A DNA stretch of 64,000 nucleotides from DATARR01 sp034666985. GTDB lineage: Bacteria > Acidobacteriota > Thermoanaerobaculia > Multivoradales > UBA5704. The stretch lies in assembly GCA_034666985.1 (NCBI GenBank), contig JAXDKS010000012.1, forward strand, positions 62,001-126,000. The letters are read 5' to 3'. Shown in pieces: positions 39,128 through 47,878 of the stretch (positions are counted from its first letter, which is position 1; the number at the start of each line of letters is the position of its first letter). The notes beneath the pieces were generated by a model. It had not been told where the DNA came from and made no database searches. It worked only from the letters and a program-made list of their open reading frames with translations. The position numbers and the translations under genes are program-made.

Positions 39128-39718
39128 GTGGGCGTCGCATCGGTTTACCCATCTGTGCATCAAGACGTAGCTCTCGACGTCGAGCTCGTCGAGCGCCATC
39201 GCTGCGGCGACATCCAGGCGTTCGACGAGGTCTACGGGCGCTTCGGCGAGATGGTGTACCACCTGTCCCTCCGCCTCGCGGGCAACCGCGAGGAGGCCGC
39301 GGACCTCACGCAGGAGGTCTTCCTGCGCATCTACCGGCACCTCGGCAGCTTCGGGGGCCGCTCGACACTCAAGACCTGGGTGTTCCGCATCGCCATCAAC
39401 CACTGCCGCGACCGGCTGTCGCGTCACCATCCCGTCATGCAGTCCATCGACGTGGACCCTGAAGAGGGGGGCGTGACGCTGGCCGATCCCGGCCGCGGGC
39501 CGGAAGAGCTCGCGGTCGCCGCGGACGAGGGTCGCCGGGTCATGGGGGGCCTCTCCCGGTTGCCCGCGGTTTTCCGCGAGGCAGTGGTATTGCGGGACCT
39601 CGAGGGTTTATCCTATGAGGAGATTGCTGAAGTGCTGAGTGTCCGGGTGGGCACGGTCCGTTCGCGGATCGCACGCGGCCGAGAGCAGCTTCGGCTTCTC
39701 CTGGAGAGAGAACCATGA
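39128..39718 (+). CDS. ECF sigma factor (RpoE-like)
   Basis: A 196-residue sigma-70 family protein. Region 2 (LVERHRCGDIQAFDEVYGRF, EEAADLTQEVFLRIYRHL, STLKTWVFRIAINHCRDRLS) and region 4 (LPAVFREAVVLRDLEGLSYEEIAEVL, VGTVRSRIARGRE) are complete. I chose GTG 39128 because GGGAGG lies 5 bases upstream and region 2 then starts at the usual distance; TTG 39047 would add 27 residues. It overlaps the anti-sigma gene by 4 bases (ATGA). Confidence 0.9.
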   Translation: MGVASVYPSVHQDVALDVELVERHRCGDIQAFDEVYGRFGEMVYHLSLRLAGNREEAADLTQEVFLRIYRHLGSFGGRSTLKTWVFRIAINHCRDRLSRHHPVMQSIDVDPEEGGVTLADPGRGPEELAVAADEGRRVMGGLSRLPAVFREAVVLRDLEGLSYEEIAEVLSVRVGTVRSRIARGREQLRLLLEREP

Positions 39719-40431
39719 TTCGTCACGTTTTGACTGAGGATCTTTCGGCCTATCTCGACTCCGAGCTCGGGTTTGCCGAAGTCAGGCAGCTCGAGGCTCA
39801 TTGCGCGACGTGCGCCGAGTGCGGCGCCCGGCTCGCTTCGCTGCGGCGGGTGGTCCACGGCCTCGGGCGCATCGAGCGCGCCAAGCCGCCGGCCGCCCTG
39901 CGGCAGCAGATCCGCCGGCAGGTGCAGGCGACGACCTCCCCAGGCGGCATCCCGGCGGTGTTCGACTGGCTGCGCTTCCTGCTCTTCCCCGTCCGTCCCT
40001 CCGTCCGCGCCTCCGCGACCCTGGGGCTGGCGGTGGTGGCGGGGCTCTTCGCCTTCAGCCATGTCCCGCGCATTGAGCCCCAGCCGCGCCAGGAGATCCT
40101 GACCGTGGAGACCTTCATGGGCGTGCCCTCGGCCCCGCTCGAGACCACCAGCGAGGTGGCAGGCCGCGAGTTCATCTTGAAGGACACGGGTTGGGTGCAG
40201 CGCGGGCTCGAGTGGAAGACCCCGGAGGCCCAGGTCGACGCCCGCAGCCCCGAGGGCCGGGCGCTGCTGACCCGGTATTCGGATCTGGACCTGCTGCTGC
40301 GCGACGGCTCGTCCGTGGTCCTGCGCTACAAACTGGAGACCGTGGAGCTTCGCCGCACGCCGCCGGTGACTCGCGTCCTGGGCGATACGTCCCGCCCACG
40401 GCCGGGCCGCGGGCGCTCGCTGTCGGCTTGA
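39715..40431 (+). CDS. Zinc-finger anti-sigma factor with one TM helix
   Basis: A 238-residue protein. The N-terminal anti-sigma zinc domain has H-x3-C-x2-C (AHCATCAEC), followed by a basic linker, one membrane helix (ATLGLAVVAGLFAFSHV) and an outer domain of about 120 residues of unknown fold that ends in a basic tail. It should bind the RpoE-like sigma factor, with which it overlaps by 4 bases. Release would need proteolysis or zinc-site oxidation. Confidence 0.88.
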   Translation: MIRHVLTEDLSAYLDSELGFAEVRQLEAHCATCAECGARLASLRRVVHGLGRIERAKPPAALRQQIRRQVQATTSPGGIPAVFDWLRFLLFPVRPSVRASATLGLAVVAGLFAFSHVPRIEPQPRQEILTVETFMGVPSAPLETTSEVAGREFILKDTGWVQRGLEWKTPEAQVDARSPEGRALLTRYSDLDLLLRDGSSVVLRYKLETVELRRTPPVTRVLGDTSRPRPGRGRSLSA

Positions 40432-40485
40432 CCAGACCTGGGCAGCAGATGGTCGGAGCAAGGTCCCTTTCTGTCGCGCAGGGCC

Positions 40486-42555
40486 CTACGTCCAGGGCTC
40501 GATCGTCTCGATCGTCCAGCTTTCGCCGGCGATGGCGACTTCGTCTCCGGGCTTCTTCCCCAGCAGCTCCTTCGCCAGGTCGGACTCGTAGGAGATGATG
40601 TCCTCCTCGGGTTTGCTCTCCCAGGGGCCGAGGATGGTCATCTGCCGCGTGCCGCCCGGACCGCGGAGCCCGATGCGGGAGCCGATGCGCACCTCGGAGA
40701 GGTCCGTGCCCGCGGTCTCGATGACCCGCACCCGGGCCAGCTCCGCATTGAGGGCGGAGGCGCGGGCGTTCAGGTACTCGTGGCGCTGGCGGGCCGACTT
40801 GTACTCGAAGTTCTCGCGCAGGTCACCCATGGCCCGCGCCTCCTCGATGGCCTTGCGGTTGGCCGGGACCTCCACGGTCATGATCCTGTGCAGCTCGATG
40901 CGCTTGGCATCCACCGACTCGGCGACGGCGTAGAGGGGCGGCGGACCGGAATCCTTCCGCAGGTTCTGGAAGCGGAGGTGGATGGCGTTGACGAGCTGGT
41001 CGCGCTGGTAGGGCTCGAGGTTGGAGGCGCGCTGGATGGCGTCCTCGGCCTGCAACGCCTGGTCCTCGGTGAGGTGCGAGAGCAGGCGGGGCAGGGTGCT
41101 CCCCGACTCGGCGAGCACCAGCAGCCGCACGCGGAAGGTGGCGAACTCGTCGCGGTTGAGGACGGTGAGGATCTGCTGCAACAGCCGCAGGGGGTTGCGC
41201 GAGCGCAGCACCTCGTCCACCGCCGCCCGCTCGGCGATCCAGGTGAAGGCCGCCGGGTTGCGGTGCGGCTGGGCCAGCAGGTTGTCCAGGAAGCGGTCGA
41301 GCTCCTTGGGCGCGCCATGGGCCAGGCCGTCGGCCAGCAGGTCAAGGGCGCGGGGGTCGAGCTCCCGGGTCATGGCGTCGCGGTAGATGGCGGGCCAGTC
41401 CTCCCGGCTCTCGCGCACCATGGCGTAGGCACGCTCGCGCAGCAGCCGGTCCTCGATGCCGGCGAACACCCGCTGGGCCTGGCCTTCGAGCAGGTTCTCG
41501 GGCGACCAGGGCGCATCCTCCTCGATCGCCGCGCCGCTGCGCTCGATGGCGAACCAGATCTCGAAGGCGAGCCCGGGATCGGAGTCCATGATCTTCTCGG
41601 CCACTTCGGCGAGGTTCTCGGCCATGCGGTCGCGCAGGCCGGCGTCGCGCGCGCCTTCGCGCTTCAGCCGCTCGATCTTGCGCCGCGGGTCCGCCTTCTC
41701 GAACGCTCTCCAGACCGAATCCATGGCGCTGCCGCTGCTCTCCGCCCAGTGGTAGGTCTGGCGCGCGCCGGCGCCGCTCGCCACCACCTGGGGATGCTTG
41801 CGGGCCGCGCCCCACCAGCCGGTCCACTGCGACTCGGAGACGATCCCGGCCAGGATCTCGCGGATCTCGCCGGCGGTGAGATGCCGGTCGTAGCTCTGCA
41901 AGGTGATGCGCAGCAGCTCGGGCGGGGTGAGTGCCTTGAGGGCCGCCGGCTGCTCCAGCTTGCGCCGCAGCACGTGGTCGGTCGCCAGGGGGCGCAGCAG
42001 CTTGGGCGCCGCCTTGAACCCCACCGTCAGGCCGCGGATGCGCTCGAAGTCCACCTTGAAGCTCTCGAGCCCCAGGTTGGCCTCCACCACCCGGCCGACC
42101 CCCTTGCCCTCCATGGCCACCACGGTGCCCACGTCGAAGGCCAGCAGGCCCTCCAGGCGATCGACCTTCTCCCAGGTCTTGGGGATGTCGGTCGGAGCCC
42201 GGTGCAGGCCCACGGCTTCGTACAGCGCCTTGTAGGTGGAGCGGTCGCCATAGAGCTTGCCGAGAGTGGAGGAGAGAGTGGGGTGAAGCTTGTCGGGCGG
42301 CACGAAGAGCGCGCCGGCGCGTTTGAGGAGCTGCAGGCGGACGGCCCAGTGGCCGCCTTCCCGAAGCTGGTCGTCCAGCAGCTCGAGGAGGGAACGGGCG
42401 CGGGACTCCTCGCCAGTACCGATGAGGGCGCGGGCCACGCCCACGAAGTAGTCGAGGTCCGCGGGGTCCTTCTCGAGGTGCGACAGCCACTCGCCCTCGA
42501 TGGACTCGAAGTCGCCCTTCGACAGTTGACTCTGGGTGGTTCGTGTGATCGTCAT
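40486..42555 (-). CDS. Large GreA-domain transcript cleavage factor-like protein
   Basis: A 689-residue protein. The C-terminal 150 residues are GreA-like: a coiled coil with the tip motif GDLRENFEYKSARQ (acidic D and E present, as in the active GDLSENAEY of GreA) and the globular RIGSRIGLRGPGG...ILGPWESKPEEDIISYESDLAKELLGKKPGDEV part cut here by residue limits. The 530-residue N-terminal part is helical with TPR-like segments and a KOW-like GTVVAMEGKGVGRV. Long Gre-like fusions occur in Chlamydiae and relatives. It probably binds the RNA polymerase secondary channel and rescues backtracked complexes. It converges with the anti-sigma gene. Confidence 0.82.
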   Translation of the reverse strand: MTITRTTQSQLSKGDFESIEGEWLSHLEKDPADLDYFVGVARALIGTGEESRARSLLELLDDQLREGGHWAVRLQLLKRAGALFVPPDKLHPTLSSTLGKLYGDRSTYKALYEAVGLHRAPTDIPKTWEKVDRLEGLLAFDVGTVVAMEGKGVGRVVEANLGLESFKVDFERIRGLTVGFKAAPKLLRPLATDHVLRRKLEQPAALKALTPPELLRITLQSYDRHLTAGEIREILAGIVSESQWTGWWGAARKHPQVVASGAGARQTYHWAESSGSAMDSVWRAFEKADPRRKIERLKREGARDAGLRDRMAENLAEVAEKIMDSDPGLAFEIWFAIERSGAAIEEDAPWSPENLLEGQAQRVFAGIEDRLLRERAYAMVRESREDWPAIYRDAMTRELDPRALDLLADGLAHGAPKELDRFLDNLLAQPHRNPAAFTWIAERAAVDEVLRSRNPLRLLQQILTVLNRDEFATFRVRLLVLAESGSTLPRLLSHLTEDQALQAEDAIQRASNLEPYQRDQLVNAIHLRFQNLRKDSGPPPLYAVAESVDAKRIELHRIMTVEVPANRKAIEEARAMGDLRENFEYKSARQRHEYLNARASALNAELARVRVIETAGTDLSEVRIGSRIGLRGPGGTRQMTILGPWESKPEEDIISYESDLAKELLGKKPGDEVAIAGESWTIETIEPWT

Positions 42556-42621
42556 AGGGGAAGTGCAAGATACCAGATTCCAGGGGCGACCATCGCATGG
42601 AGGGGGGAACTGGCGCCAGCA

Positions 42622-42670
42622 GATCCGATGGATCGGTCCGATCCGGCCGATCCGACCGATCCGTCCGATC
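42622..42670. repeat. Intergenic repeat, family D (GATCCGNCC 9-mers), copy 1
   Basis: Five consecutive 9-bp units of the GATCSGNNN type plus GATC (GATCCGATG, GATCGGTCC, GATCCGGCC, GATCCGACC, GATCCGTCC). It is partly palindromic. Copy 2 is at 56920-56961 and copy 3 lies inside the cheA coding region. Confidence 0.8.
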
Positions 42671-42785
42671 TGGCGTATCCTGGGGATGCGGAGCCGGGCG
42701 CGGGTCTTGCTGGGGAAAAGCGCAGGCTGCGGCGAAACCCTGCGGTTGACGAGATTTGACCCCAGAGGTGCTGCCGCGTAAAGTT

Positions 42786-43730
42786 ATGAGTCGCGTGCCA
42801 AAAAACGTGTCCAGACGAGAGAGAGCTCCAACCCGCCAGCCCCAACCCGCCGCTCCGTCCGATAGTGCTGCGGGTGGTGGTGGCGTGAACAAGCGCCCGC
42901 CGCCCTGGGAGAAGGAAGCCGTGCAGACCGAGTCGAGCTCGTTCGGCGACTGGCTCCGTCGCCAGCGCGAGATGCGGGAGATCAGCCTTCGCGACATCGC
43001 GGACCGCACCAAGATCAGCCTGCGCTACCTCGAGGCCATGGAGGCGGACCGCTTCGACCTCCTGCCGGCCCCCATCTTCGCCAAGGGCTTCCTGCGCGAG
43101 TATGCCCGCTACGTGGGGCTCTCGCCGGACGACGTGGTCAACCACTACCTCTCCGTCAAGCATCCCGAGGAGCTGGAAGCGGCGAGCCGGGAAGACACCA
43201 AGGTGACGCGCGTCAAGCCGAAGCCCCTGGATCCCGGCCAGCCGCCGGTGCGCCGCAACTGGAGCTACGGCCTGCTGCTCGCCCTGGTGGGGCTCATCCT
43301 CCTCGTGCTCGTGGCCGCGGCCGCCTGGTTCGCCGACCGGCGCCACGAGCAGCCGTCCAGCTCCCGGCAGGCGCCGCCTCTCGCCGCGGCGCCGCCGGCG
43401 CCCGCTCCCCGTCCGGCGGCGTCGACCCCGGTTCCCCCGCCGCAGCCGGCCGCTCCCCTGGAGGTCTCCCTCGACTTCACCCAGGACTGCTGGGTGTCGG
43501 CGCTCATCGACGGCAAGAACCGGCTCGCCGAGCAGCGGGTGCAGGGCGAGGCCCTGCAGCTCGAGGCGGAGAAGAGCATCGTGCTGACCCTCGGCAACGC
43601 CGGGGGAGTCGAGGTGCAGGTCAACGGTTATCCCCTCGAGCTGGGAAAGAAGCGGGGTGACGTGGTGAAAGATCTCCTGATCGACCTCGACACGGTCCAG
43701 GCGCTCAAGGCAAAGAAAGCGACCCGCTGA
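42786..43730 (+). CDS. RodZ-like HTH membrane protein (HTH_25 / DUF4115)
   Basis: A 314-residue protein: basic N-terminal tail, HTH_25 domain (FGDWLRRQREMREISLRDIA, YLEAMEADRFDLLPAPIFAKGFLREYARYVGL), linker, one membrane helix (LLLALVGLILLVLVAAAAWF), Pro-rich spacer and a C-terminal DUF4115-like beta domain (CWVSALIDGKNRLAEQRVQG). This is the RodZ architecture, which links MreB to the cell-shape machinery. The start is uncertain: ATG 42786 or GTG 42885. It leads an operon with an unknown protein, DnaJ-TPR and PP2C. Confidence 0.82.
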   Translation: MSRVPKNVSRRERAPTRQPQPAAPSDSAAGGGGVNKRPPPWEKEAVQTESSSFGDWLRRQREMREISLRDIADRTKISLRYLEAMEADRFDLLPAPIFAKGFLREYARYVGLSPDDVVNHYLSVKHPEELEAASREDTKVTRVKPKPLDPGQPPVRRNWSYGLLLALVGLILLVLVAAAAWFADRRHEQPSSSRQAPPLAAAPPAPAPRPAASTPVPPPQPAAPLEVSLDFTQDCWVSALIDGKNRLAEQRVQGEALQLEAEKSIVLTLGNAGGVEVQVNGYPLELGKKRGDVVKDLLIDLDTVQALKAKKATR

Positions 43731-43732
43731 TC

Positions 43733-44749
43733 GTGGCCGGCAGCTCGTCGTCCCTTCTCGAGCAGATCCGCTCGGGAAACCGCCAGCTCCAGCTCCTCGC
43801 GGCCGAGGGGGTGCTCCCCCTGCCGCCGGAGGAGCTGATCCCCCTTCAGGTGGACCTGGCCCAGGGGCTCGATCCCGAGGTGGCGGAGCGCGCCCGGACG
43901 ACCCTGCGGGGGATCGACACCCGGATCGCGCGGCCGTTCCTCGAGCGGGCGGCCGGGGCGGAGGTGCTGGCCTGGTTCGCCGAGGAGACGAGCCATCCGG
44001 TGCTCATCGAGGCCATCCTCCGCCGGCGCGACACGCCGCGACCCCTGCTCGCCCGCCTCGCCCGCCGCCTCCCTCCCGATCTCCAGGAGATCCTCCTGCT
44101 GCGCCAGGACGCCATCGTCGAGGAGCCGGTGATCCTGGAGGCCCTGGAGGCGAACCCCGAGCTCTCGACCTACACCCAGCGGCGCATCGCCGAGTACCGC
44201 GAGCACCTGCTGCCCAAGGTGCGCACCCCGGTCGCGCCGGCGCCCGCTCTGCCGGAGGAGATGGACGAGGAGGAGCTGATGGAGGCCATCGAGGCCGCCC
44301 GCGCGCTCCCGGCCGTGGGCGAGCTGGAGCCGGAGAGGACGAAGCTCACCGAGGGACAGATCCGCATGCTGCCGGTGCCGGCCCGCCTGAAGCTCACCCG
44401 TGGGGCGCCGCGCACCCTGCGCACCATCCTGATGCGCGACTCCAACGCCCAGGTCGCCGTCTCGGTGATCGTCAACAACAGCCTGACGGACCAGGAGGTG
44501 GAGCAGGCCGCGGCCAGCCGCTCCGTGGCCGAGGAGGTGCTGATACTCATCGCCCGGAAACGGGACTGGGTCGGCAAGTACAACGTGATGAAAGCGCTGG
44601 TGTCGAATCCCCGCACGCCGACGGCCACGGCCCTGCGTCTGGTCCCCCGCCTGGCGGTGCGGGACCTGCGGGAGCTGGGCCGCGACCGGAATATTCCGGA
44701 CGCGGTGCGCTCGACAGCCTTGCGTTTGTATAGAATCAAGCAGCAATAG
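43733..44749 (+). CDS. Helical-repeat protein of unknown function (338 residues)
   Basis: Starts at GTG 43733, 2 bases after the RodZ-like stop. The sequence is almost all helical, with HEAT-like pairs (ARPFLERAAGAEVLAWFAEE, LIARKRDWVGKYNVMKALVS) and phrases such as NPRTPTATALRLVPRLAVRDL that resemble leucine-rich/HEAT-like repeats of DUF2336-type proteins. There is no signal peptide or membrane helix. It is translationally linked to RodZ and 8 bp before the DnaJ-TPR gene, so it may belong to a cell-envelope or chaperone function; nothing more specific can be said. Confidence 0.75.
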   Translation: MAGSSSSLLEQIRSGNRQLQLLAAEGVLPLPPEELIPLQVDLAQGLDPEVAERARTTLRGIDTRIARPFLERAAGAEVLAWFAEETSHPVLIEAILRRRDTPRPLLARLARRLPPDLQEILLLRQDAIVEEPVILEALEANPELSTYTQRRIAEYREHLLPKVRTPVAPAPALPEEMDEEELMEAIEAARALPAVGELEPERTKLTEGQIRMLPVPARLKLTRGAPRTLRTILMRDSNAQVAVSVIVNNSLTDQEVEQAAASRSVAEEVLILIARKRDWVGKYNVMKALVSNPRTPTATALRLVPRLAVRDLRELGRDRNIPDAVRSTALRLYRIKQQ

Positions 44750-44757
44750 GACCAACG

Positions 44758-45402
44758 ATGGCAAGGGACTTCTACGCCGTCCTCGCGTTGTCGCGGAGCG
44801 CCACCGAGGATCAGATCCGGCAGCGCTTCCGTGAGCTCGCCCGCGCCCGGCATCCCGACCGGTTCAGGGGCCCGGAGAAAGTGCGCGCGGAAAAGGACTT
44901 CCAGGAGATCACCGAGGCCTTCAACGCGCTCATCGATCCCGAGCGCCGGCGCCGCCACGACGGCGAGCTGGCGCGGCCGGAGGAGTCCGGGGCGGGAGAT
45001 CCCCGCGAGCTCTTCCGCGTCTACCTGCAGCGCGGGGTGAAGGCCTACAAGGAGAAGAACTATCTGGAGGCGGCCAGCAACTTCGACCTCGCGACGCAGG
45101 CCGACCCCAGGAGCGGCCAGGCTTGGCACCACATGGCCCAGGCCTGCAGCCAGAACCGGACCTGGTTCCCCCGAGCCGTGGCCGCCATCGAGCGGGCGTG
45201 CGCCCTGGAGCCCATGAATGCCACCTATCTCAAGCAGGCCGGCCGCATCCTGGCGCTGGCGGGCCAGACCGCGCTGGCCGTCCAGTACTACCGCAAGGCC
45301 CTCCAGTGGGGAGGCGAGGACGACATGGTGCGCCAGGCCCTCGAAGAGCTGACCCGCGCCGCCTCCCCCGCCCGCCGCGGCCTGTTCGGGAGGGCGGGAT
45401 GA
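44758..45402 (+). CDS. J-domain protein with TPR repeats
   Basis: A 214-residue protein. The N-terminal J domain (about 1-65) has the HPD motif (ARHPDRF) that stimulates DnaK ATPase; the rest is TPR (VKAYKEKNYLEAASNFDLAT, PMNATYLKQAGRILALAGQT). It is a type III J protein that probably brings a specific client to DnaK. Its stop overlaps the PP2C start (ATGA). Confidence 0.88.
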   Translation: MARDFYAVLALSRSATEDQIRQRFRELARARHPDRFRGPEKVRAEKDFQEITEAFNALIDPERRRRHDGELARPEESGAGDPRELFRVYLQRGVKAYKEKNYLEAASNFDLATQADPRSGQAWHHMAQACSQNRTWFPRAVAAIERACALEPMNATYLKQAGRILALAGQTALAVQYYRKALQWGGEDDMVRQALEELTRAASPARRGLFGRAG

Positions 45403-46199
45403 GGGTGCGCGTCAAGGCCTGCGGACTGTCGGACGTGGGGCTCACCCGGGCCCACAACGAGGACTACTTCGAGATCGATCCGCAGCACCGCCTCTACGTG
45501 GTGGCCGACGGCATGGGCGGCCACAGCCATGGCGAGGTGGCCTCCCAGATCGCCGTCAACACCATCCGCGACTTCATCGCCAAGACCGCCGACAAGGACA
45601 CCACCTGGCCGTTCGGCATGGACGCGCGCCTGGAGCGCCATTCCAACCTGCTCAAGATGGCCGTGCGCATGGCCCACGACCACGTGCTGCGGGCGATCAG
45701 CCGTGACGGCTCGCTCTATGGCATGGGCACCACGGTAGTGGGCCTGCTCGTCGCCGGCCAGACCGCCGCCGTGGCGCACGTGGGCGACAGCCGGGCCTAC
45801 CGGCTGCGCGCCGGCCGCCTGGAGCAGCTCACCCAGGACCACACCTGGGTCAACGAGCAGGTGGTGGCCGGCTTCCTCTCCAAGGAGCAGGCCCGCTCCC
45901 ACCCGCTGAAGAACGTCGTCACCCGCGCCCTGGGCGGCGAGAGCGACGTGCTGGTGGACGTGCGCGAGCTCGAGGTCGAGGACGGCGACCTCTTCCTGCT
46001 CTGCTCGGACGGGCTGACCGGCATGCTCTCCGACTCCGACATCCGCGACCGCCTGGCCTCGGGCCGCAGCCTGCACGAGATCTGCCGCACTCTGATCACC
46101 GACTCCAACGCCCGCGGCGGCATCGACAACGTCACCGTCGTGCTCCTCTCGATCGAGGAGGATGAGGGGGAGGAGGATGAGGGGGAGGCCACGCGGTAG
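45399..46199 (+). CDS. PP2C-type protein phosphatase (Stp/PrpC-like)
   Basis: A 266-residue metal-dependent Ser/Thr phosphatase. Metal-site motifs are intact: RAHNEDYF, VADGMGGH, GDSRAYR, CSDGLT, GGIDNVTVV. It reverses Hanks-type kinase signalling; the active kinase at 24597 is one possible partner. There is no membrane segment. The C-terminus is very acidic (EEDEGEEDEGEATR). It is the last gene of the RodZ operon, followed by repeats. Confidence 0.92.
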   Translation: MRVRVKACGLSDVGLTRAHNEDYFEIDPQHRLYVVADGMGGHSHGEVASQIAVNTIRDFIAKTADKDTTWPFGMDARLERHSNLLKMAVRMAHDHVLRAISRDGSLYGMGTTVVGLLVAGQTAAVAHVGDSRAYRLRAGRLEQLTQDHTWVNEQVVAGFLSKEQARSHPLKNVVTRALGGESDVLVDVRELEVEDGDLFLLCSDGLTGMLSDSDIRDRLASGRSLHEICRTLITDSNARGGIDNVTVVLLSIEEDEGEEDEGEATR

Positions 46200-46255
46200 G
46201 GCCCTCACCCCCTGTCCCCTAGGCGCTAATTTTGCCTCAGAGTTCCCCCGCCCAA

Positions 46256-46470
46256 GACCCTCATCACCCCGGCCCTCTTCTCCCGTCCCCTCCCGACCCC
46301 CTCACCGGGAGAAGAGGGAGAACAGCAAGATCCCCGTAGGGTGCGCTGTGCGCACCATCAACGTTCATGGTGCACACAGCACACCCTACACGCTGAGCGC
46401 TCTTGCCTTTCTCCCTCTTCTTCCGGTTGGGGGGAGGGCGATGGGAGAAGTGGGCCGGGGTGATGTGGGT
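46256..46470. repeat. Intergenic repeat, family E, copy 3, with family C inside
   Basis: The outer arms are CCCTCATCACCCCGGCCC...GGGAGAAGAGGGAG on the left and CTCCCTCTTCTTCCGG...GGGCCGGGGTGATG on the right. A family C palindrome (46336-46389) sits between them. A short extra piece (CCCTCACCCCCTGTCCCC) lies at 46202-46219. This covers nearly the whole 323-base gap; no gene is seen. Confidence 0.78.
46336..46389. repeat. Palindrome family C, copy 1
   Basis: A 54-bp element: GTAGGGTGCGCTGTGCGCAC on the left and a near-exact inverted copy on the right, around a 12-base centre. It sits inside family E copy 3. Similar sequences are common in many bacterial genomes. Confidence 0.85.
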
Positions 46471-46510
46471 CTTGGGTGGGGGCGCTCTCAGGCAGGGGAG
46501 AGGTATGCCC

Positions 46511-46522
46511 TACAATCCCCCC
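46511..46522 (+). promoter_or_regulatory. -10 element abutting the flavin reductase gene (leaderless)
   Basis: TACAAT (46511-46516) followed by six Cs and ATG 46523. There is no Shine-Dalgarno sequence and no clear -35, so translation would be leaderless if this is the -10. Confidence 0.45.
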
Positions 46523-47632
46523 ATGAGAATCGCCATCCTCGGCGGCGGGCCCGCCGGCGGCTCGGCGGCTCTGGCGCTGGCCCGCGGTGGCGCGGCGGTG
46601 GACCTCTACCTGCCTGCCCGCCCCGGTGAGAAGCCGTGCGGCGGCGCGGTGCCGGAGCACGTGCTGCCCCGGCTCGCCGGCTTCGATCCCTCACCGCTGC
46701 CCGTGGTGATCAGCCCCGCCGCCGTGCTGGAGAACGCCCGCGGCGGCCGCATCGAGGTCGACCTCCGGGGGATCCGCATCTTCCGCCGCCGCGACTTCGA
46801 CGGTGCCCTCGCCGCGGCGGCCGTGGCCGCGGGTGCCGTGCCGCGATTAGCCAAAGCCGAGCGGCTGGAGTGGGAGAGGGATGGCGTCCGCGTCACCGCC
46901 GGGGGAGAGAGCCGGATGTACGACTGGATCGTGGGCGCGGATGGCGCCCGTGGCCTGACGCGGCGCAGCCTGGGCCTGTCTCCCCGAGGAGACAGTCTCG
47001 GCCTGGGGGGCTCGCTCTCCGGTCTGGAGTGGGACCGCCTCGTCCTCGCCTTCCCGGGGCTCGCCGACGCCTATCTGTGGATCTTCCCCCGGCCGGGCGG
47101 CGCCTCGGTGGGCATCGCCTACACGGCCGGCCGCCTCACGGACGCCGCGGCCCGCGCCGCCCTGGATTCCTTCCTGGACCGCCATCTCCCCGCCGGCTGG
47201 CGCGGTCTGCCCGGTCCCCGCTACCGCTATCCCATCCCCGTCTTCGGCGACTGGACCCTGCCGGGGATTCGCCAGGCCCTGACCCGCCGCGTGCTCCTGG
47301 CTGGGGACGCGGCCGCCCTGGCCGATCCCCTCACCCGCGAGGGGATCCGCTACGGCCTGCTCTCCGGCCTCCGGGCCGCGGAGCGCCTGCTGGCTGGAGA
47401 CCCCGAGTCCTACCCGGAAGTCCTCGCCGCCGAGCTGTCGGCGGAGTTGGAGAAGGCCGGCCAGGCCCGGGACCTGTTCTTCGAAGGATCGATCGGACAG
47501 TGGATGGTGCCGGCGGCGCGTCTGCACCCGGGGATCCGGCGCGTGCTGGGGGATCTGCTGGCGTGCCGGCAGCCTTATGGGGGATTGAGGAAGAGGTTGG
47601 TGCGGGCGGCGGTGTCTCGAATGTCCGTCTAA
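46523..47632 (+). CDS. FAD-dependent reductase, geranylgeranyl reductase family
   Basis: A 369-residue flavoprotein of the PHBH/GGR superfamily: FAD motif GGGPAGGSAALALARGG at the N-terminus, CGGAVPEHVL, VGADGARGLTRRSLGL and the second FAD motif LLAGDAAALADPLTREGIRY. Family members reduce isoprenoid chains or hydroxylate small molecules; the substrate is unknown. It is flanked on both sides by dispersed repeats and forms its own unit with a leaderless-type promoter. Confidence 0.85.
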   Translation: MRIAILGGGPAGGSAALALARGGAAVDLYLPARPGEKPCGGAVPEHVLPRLAGFDPSPLPVVISPAAVLENARGGRIEVDLRGIRIFRRRDFDGALAAAAVAAGAVPRLAKAERLEWERDGVRVTAGGESRMYDWIVGADGARGLTRRSLGLSPRGDSLGLGGSLSGLEWDRLVLAFPGLADAYLWIFPRPGGASVGIAYTAGRLTDAAARAALDSFLDRHLPAGWRGLPGPRYRYPIPVFGDWTLPGIRQALTRRVLLAGDAAALADPLTREGIRYGLLSGLRAAERLLAGDPESYPEVLAAELSAELEKAGQARDLFFEGSIGQWMVPAARLHPGIRRVLGDLLACRQPYGGLRKRLVRAAVSRMSV

Positions 47633-47655
47633 ATCCGGCCGGGTGCCCTCCGAAG

Positions 47656-47826
47656 CCTCACCCCCGGCCCCTCTCCCGGGGGGAGAGGGGGGACTTGGCT
47701 GAAGTCTGAAGCTTGTAGGGTGGGCTATGCGCACCAGCAACGTTGACGGTGCGCCCAGCGCACCCTACGGCAATCCCGCCTGCATGAGACACCCCTCTCC
47801 CCCTGGGAGAGGGGCCGGGGGTGAGG
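47656..47826. repeat. Intergenic repeat, family E variant, copy 4, with family C inside
   Basis: The left arm is CCTCACCCCCGGCCCCTCTC and the right arm GAGAGGGGCCGGGGGTGAGG, an exact 20-bp inverted repeat. Between them lies a family C palindrome (47715-47768). It covers most of the gap between the flavin reductase and the VWA gene. Confidence 0.8.
47715..47768. repeat. Palindrome family C, copy 2
   Basis: A 54-bp element beginning GTAGGGTGGGCTATGCGCAC and ending GTGCGCCCAGCGCACCCTAC. It sits in the loop of family E copy 4. Confidence 0.85.
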
Positions 47827-47878
47827 TTTCGAAGGGCAAGCCGCCACCTTCTGAGGCAGCCTTCAGGACGCCCTCTCC

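Noticed and set aside
46336..46389. Family C palindromes as intrinsic terminators
   Set aside because: They have strong stems but no T-run on either side, and they recur as a sequence-conserved family, which fits dispersed repeats better.
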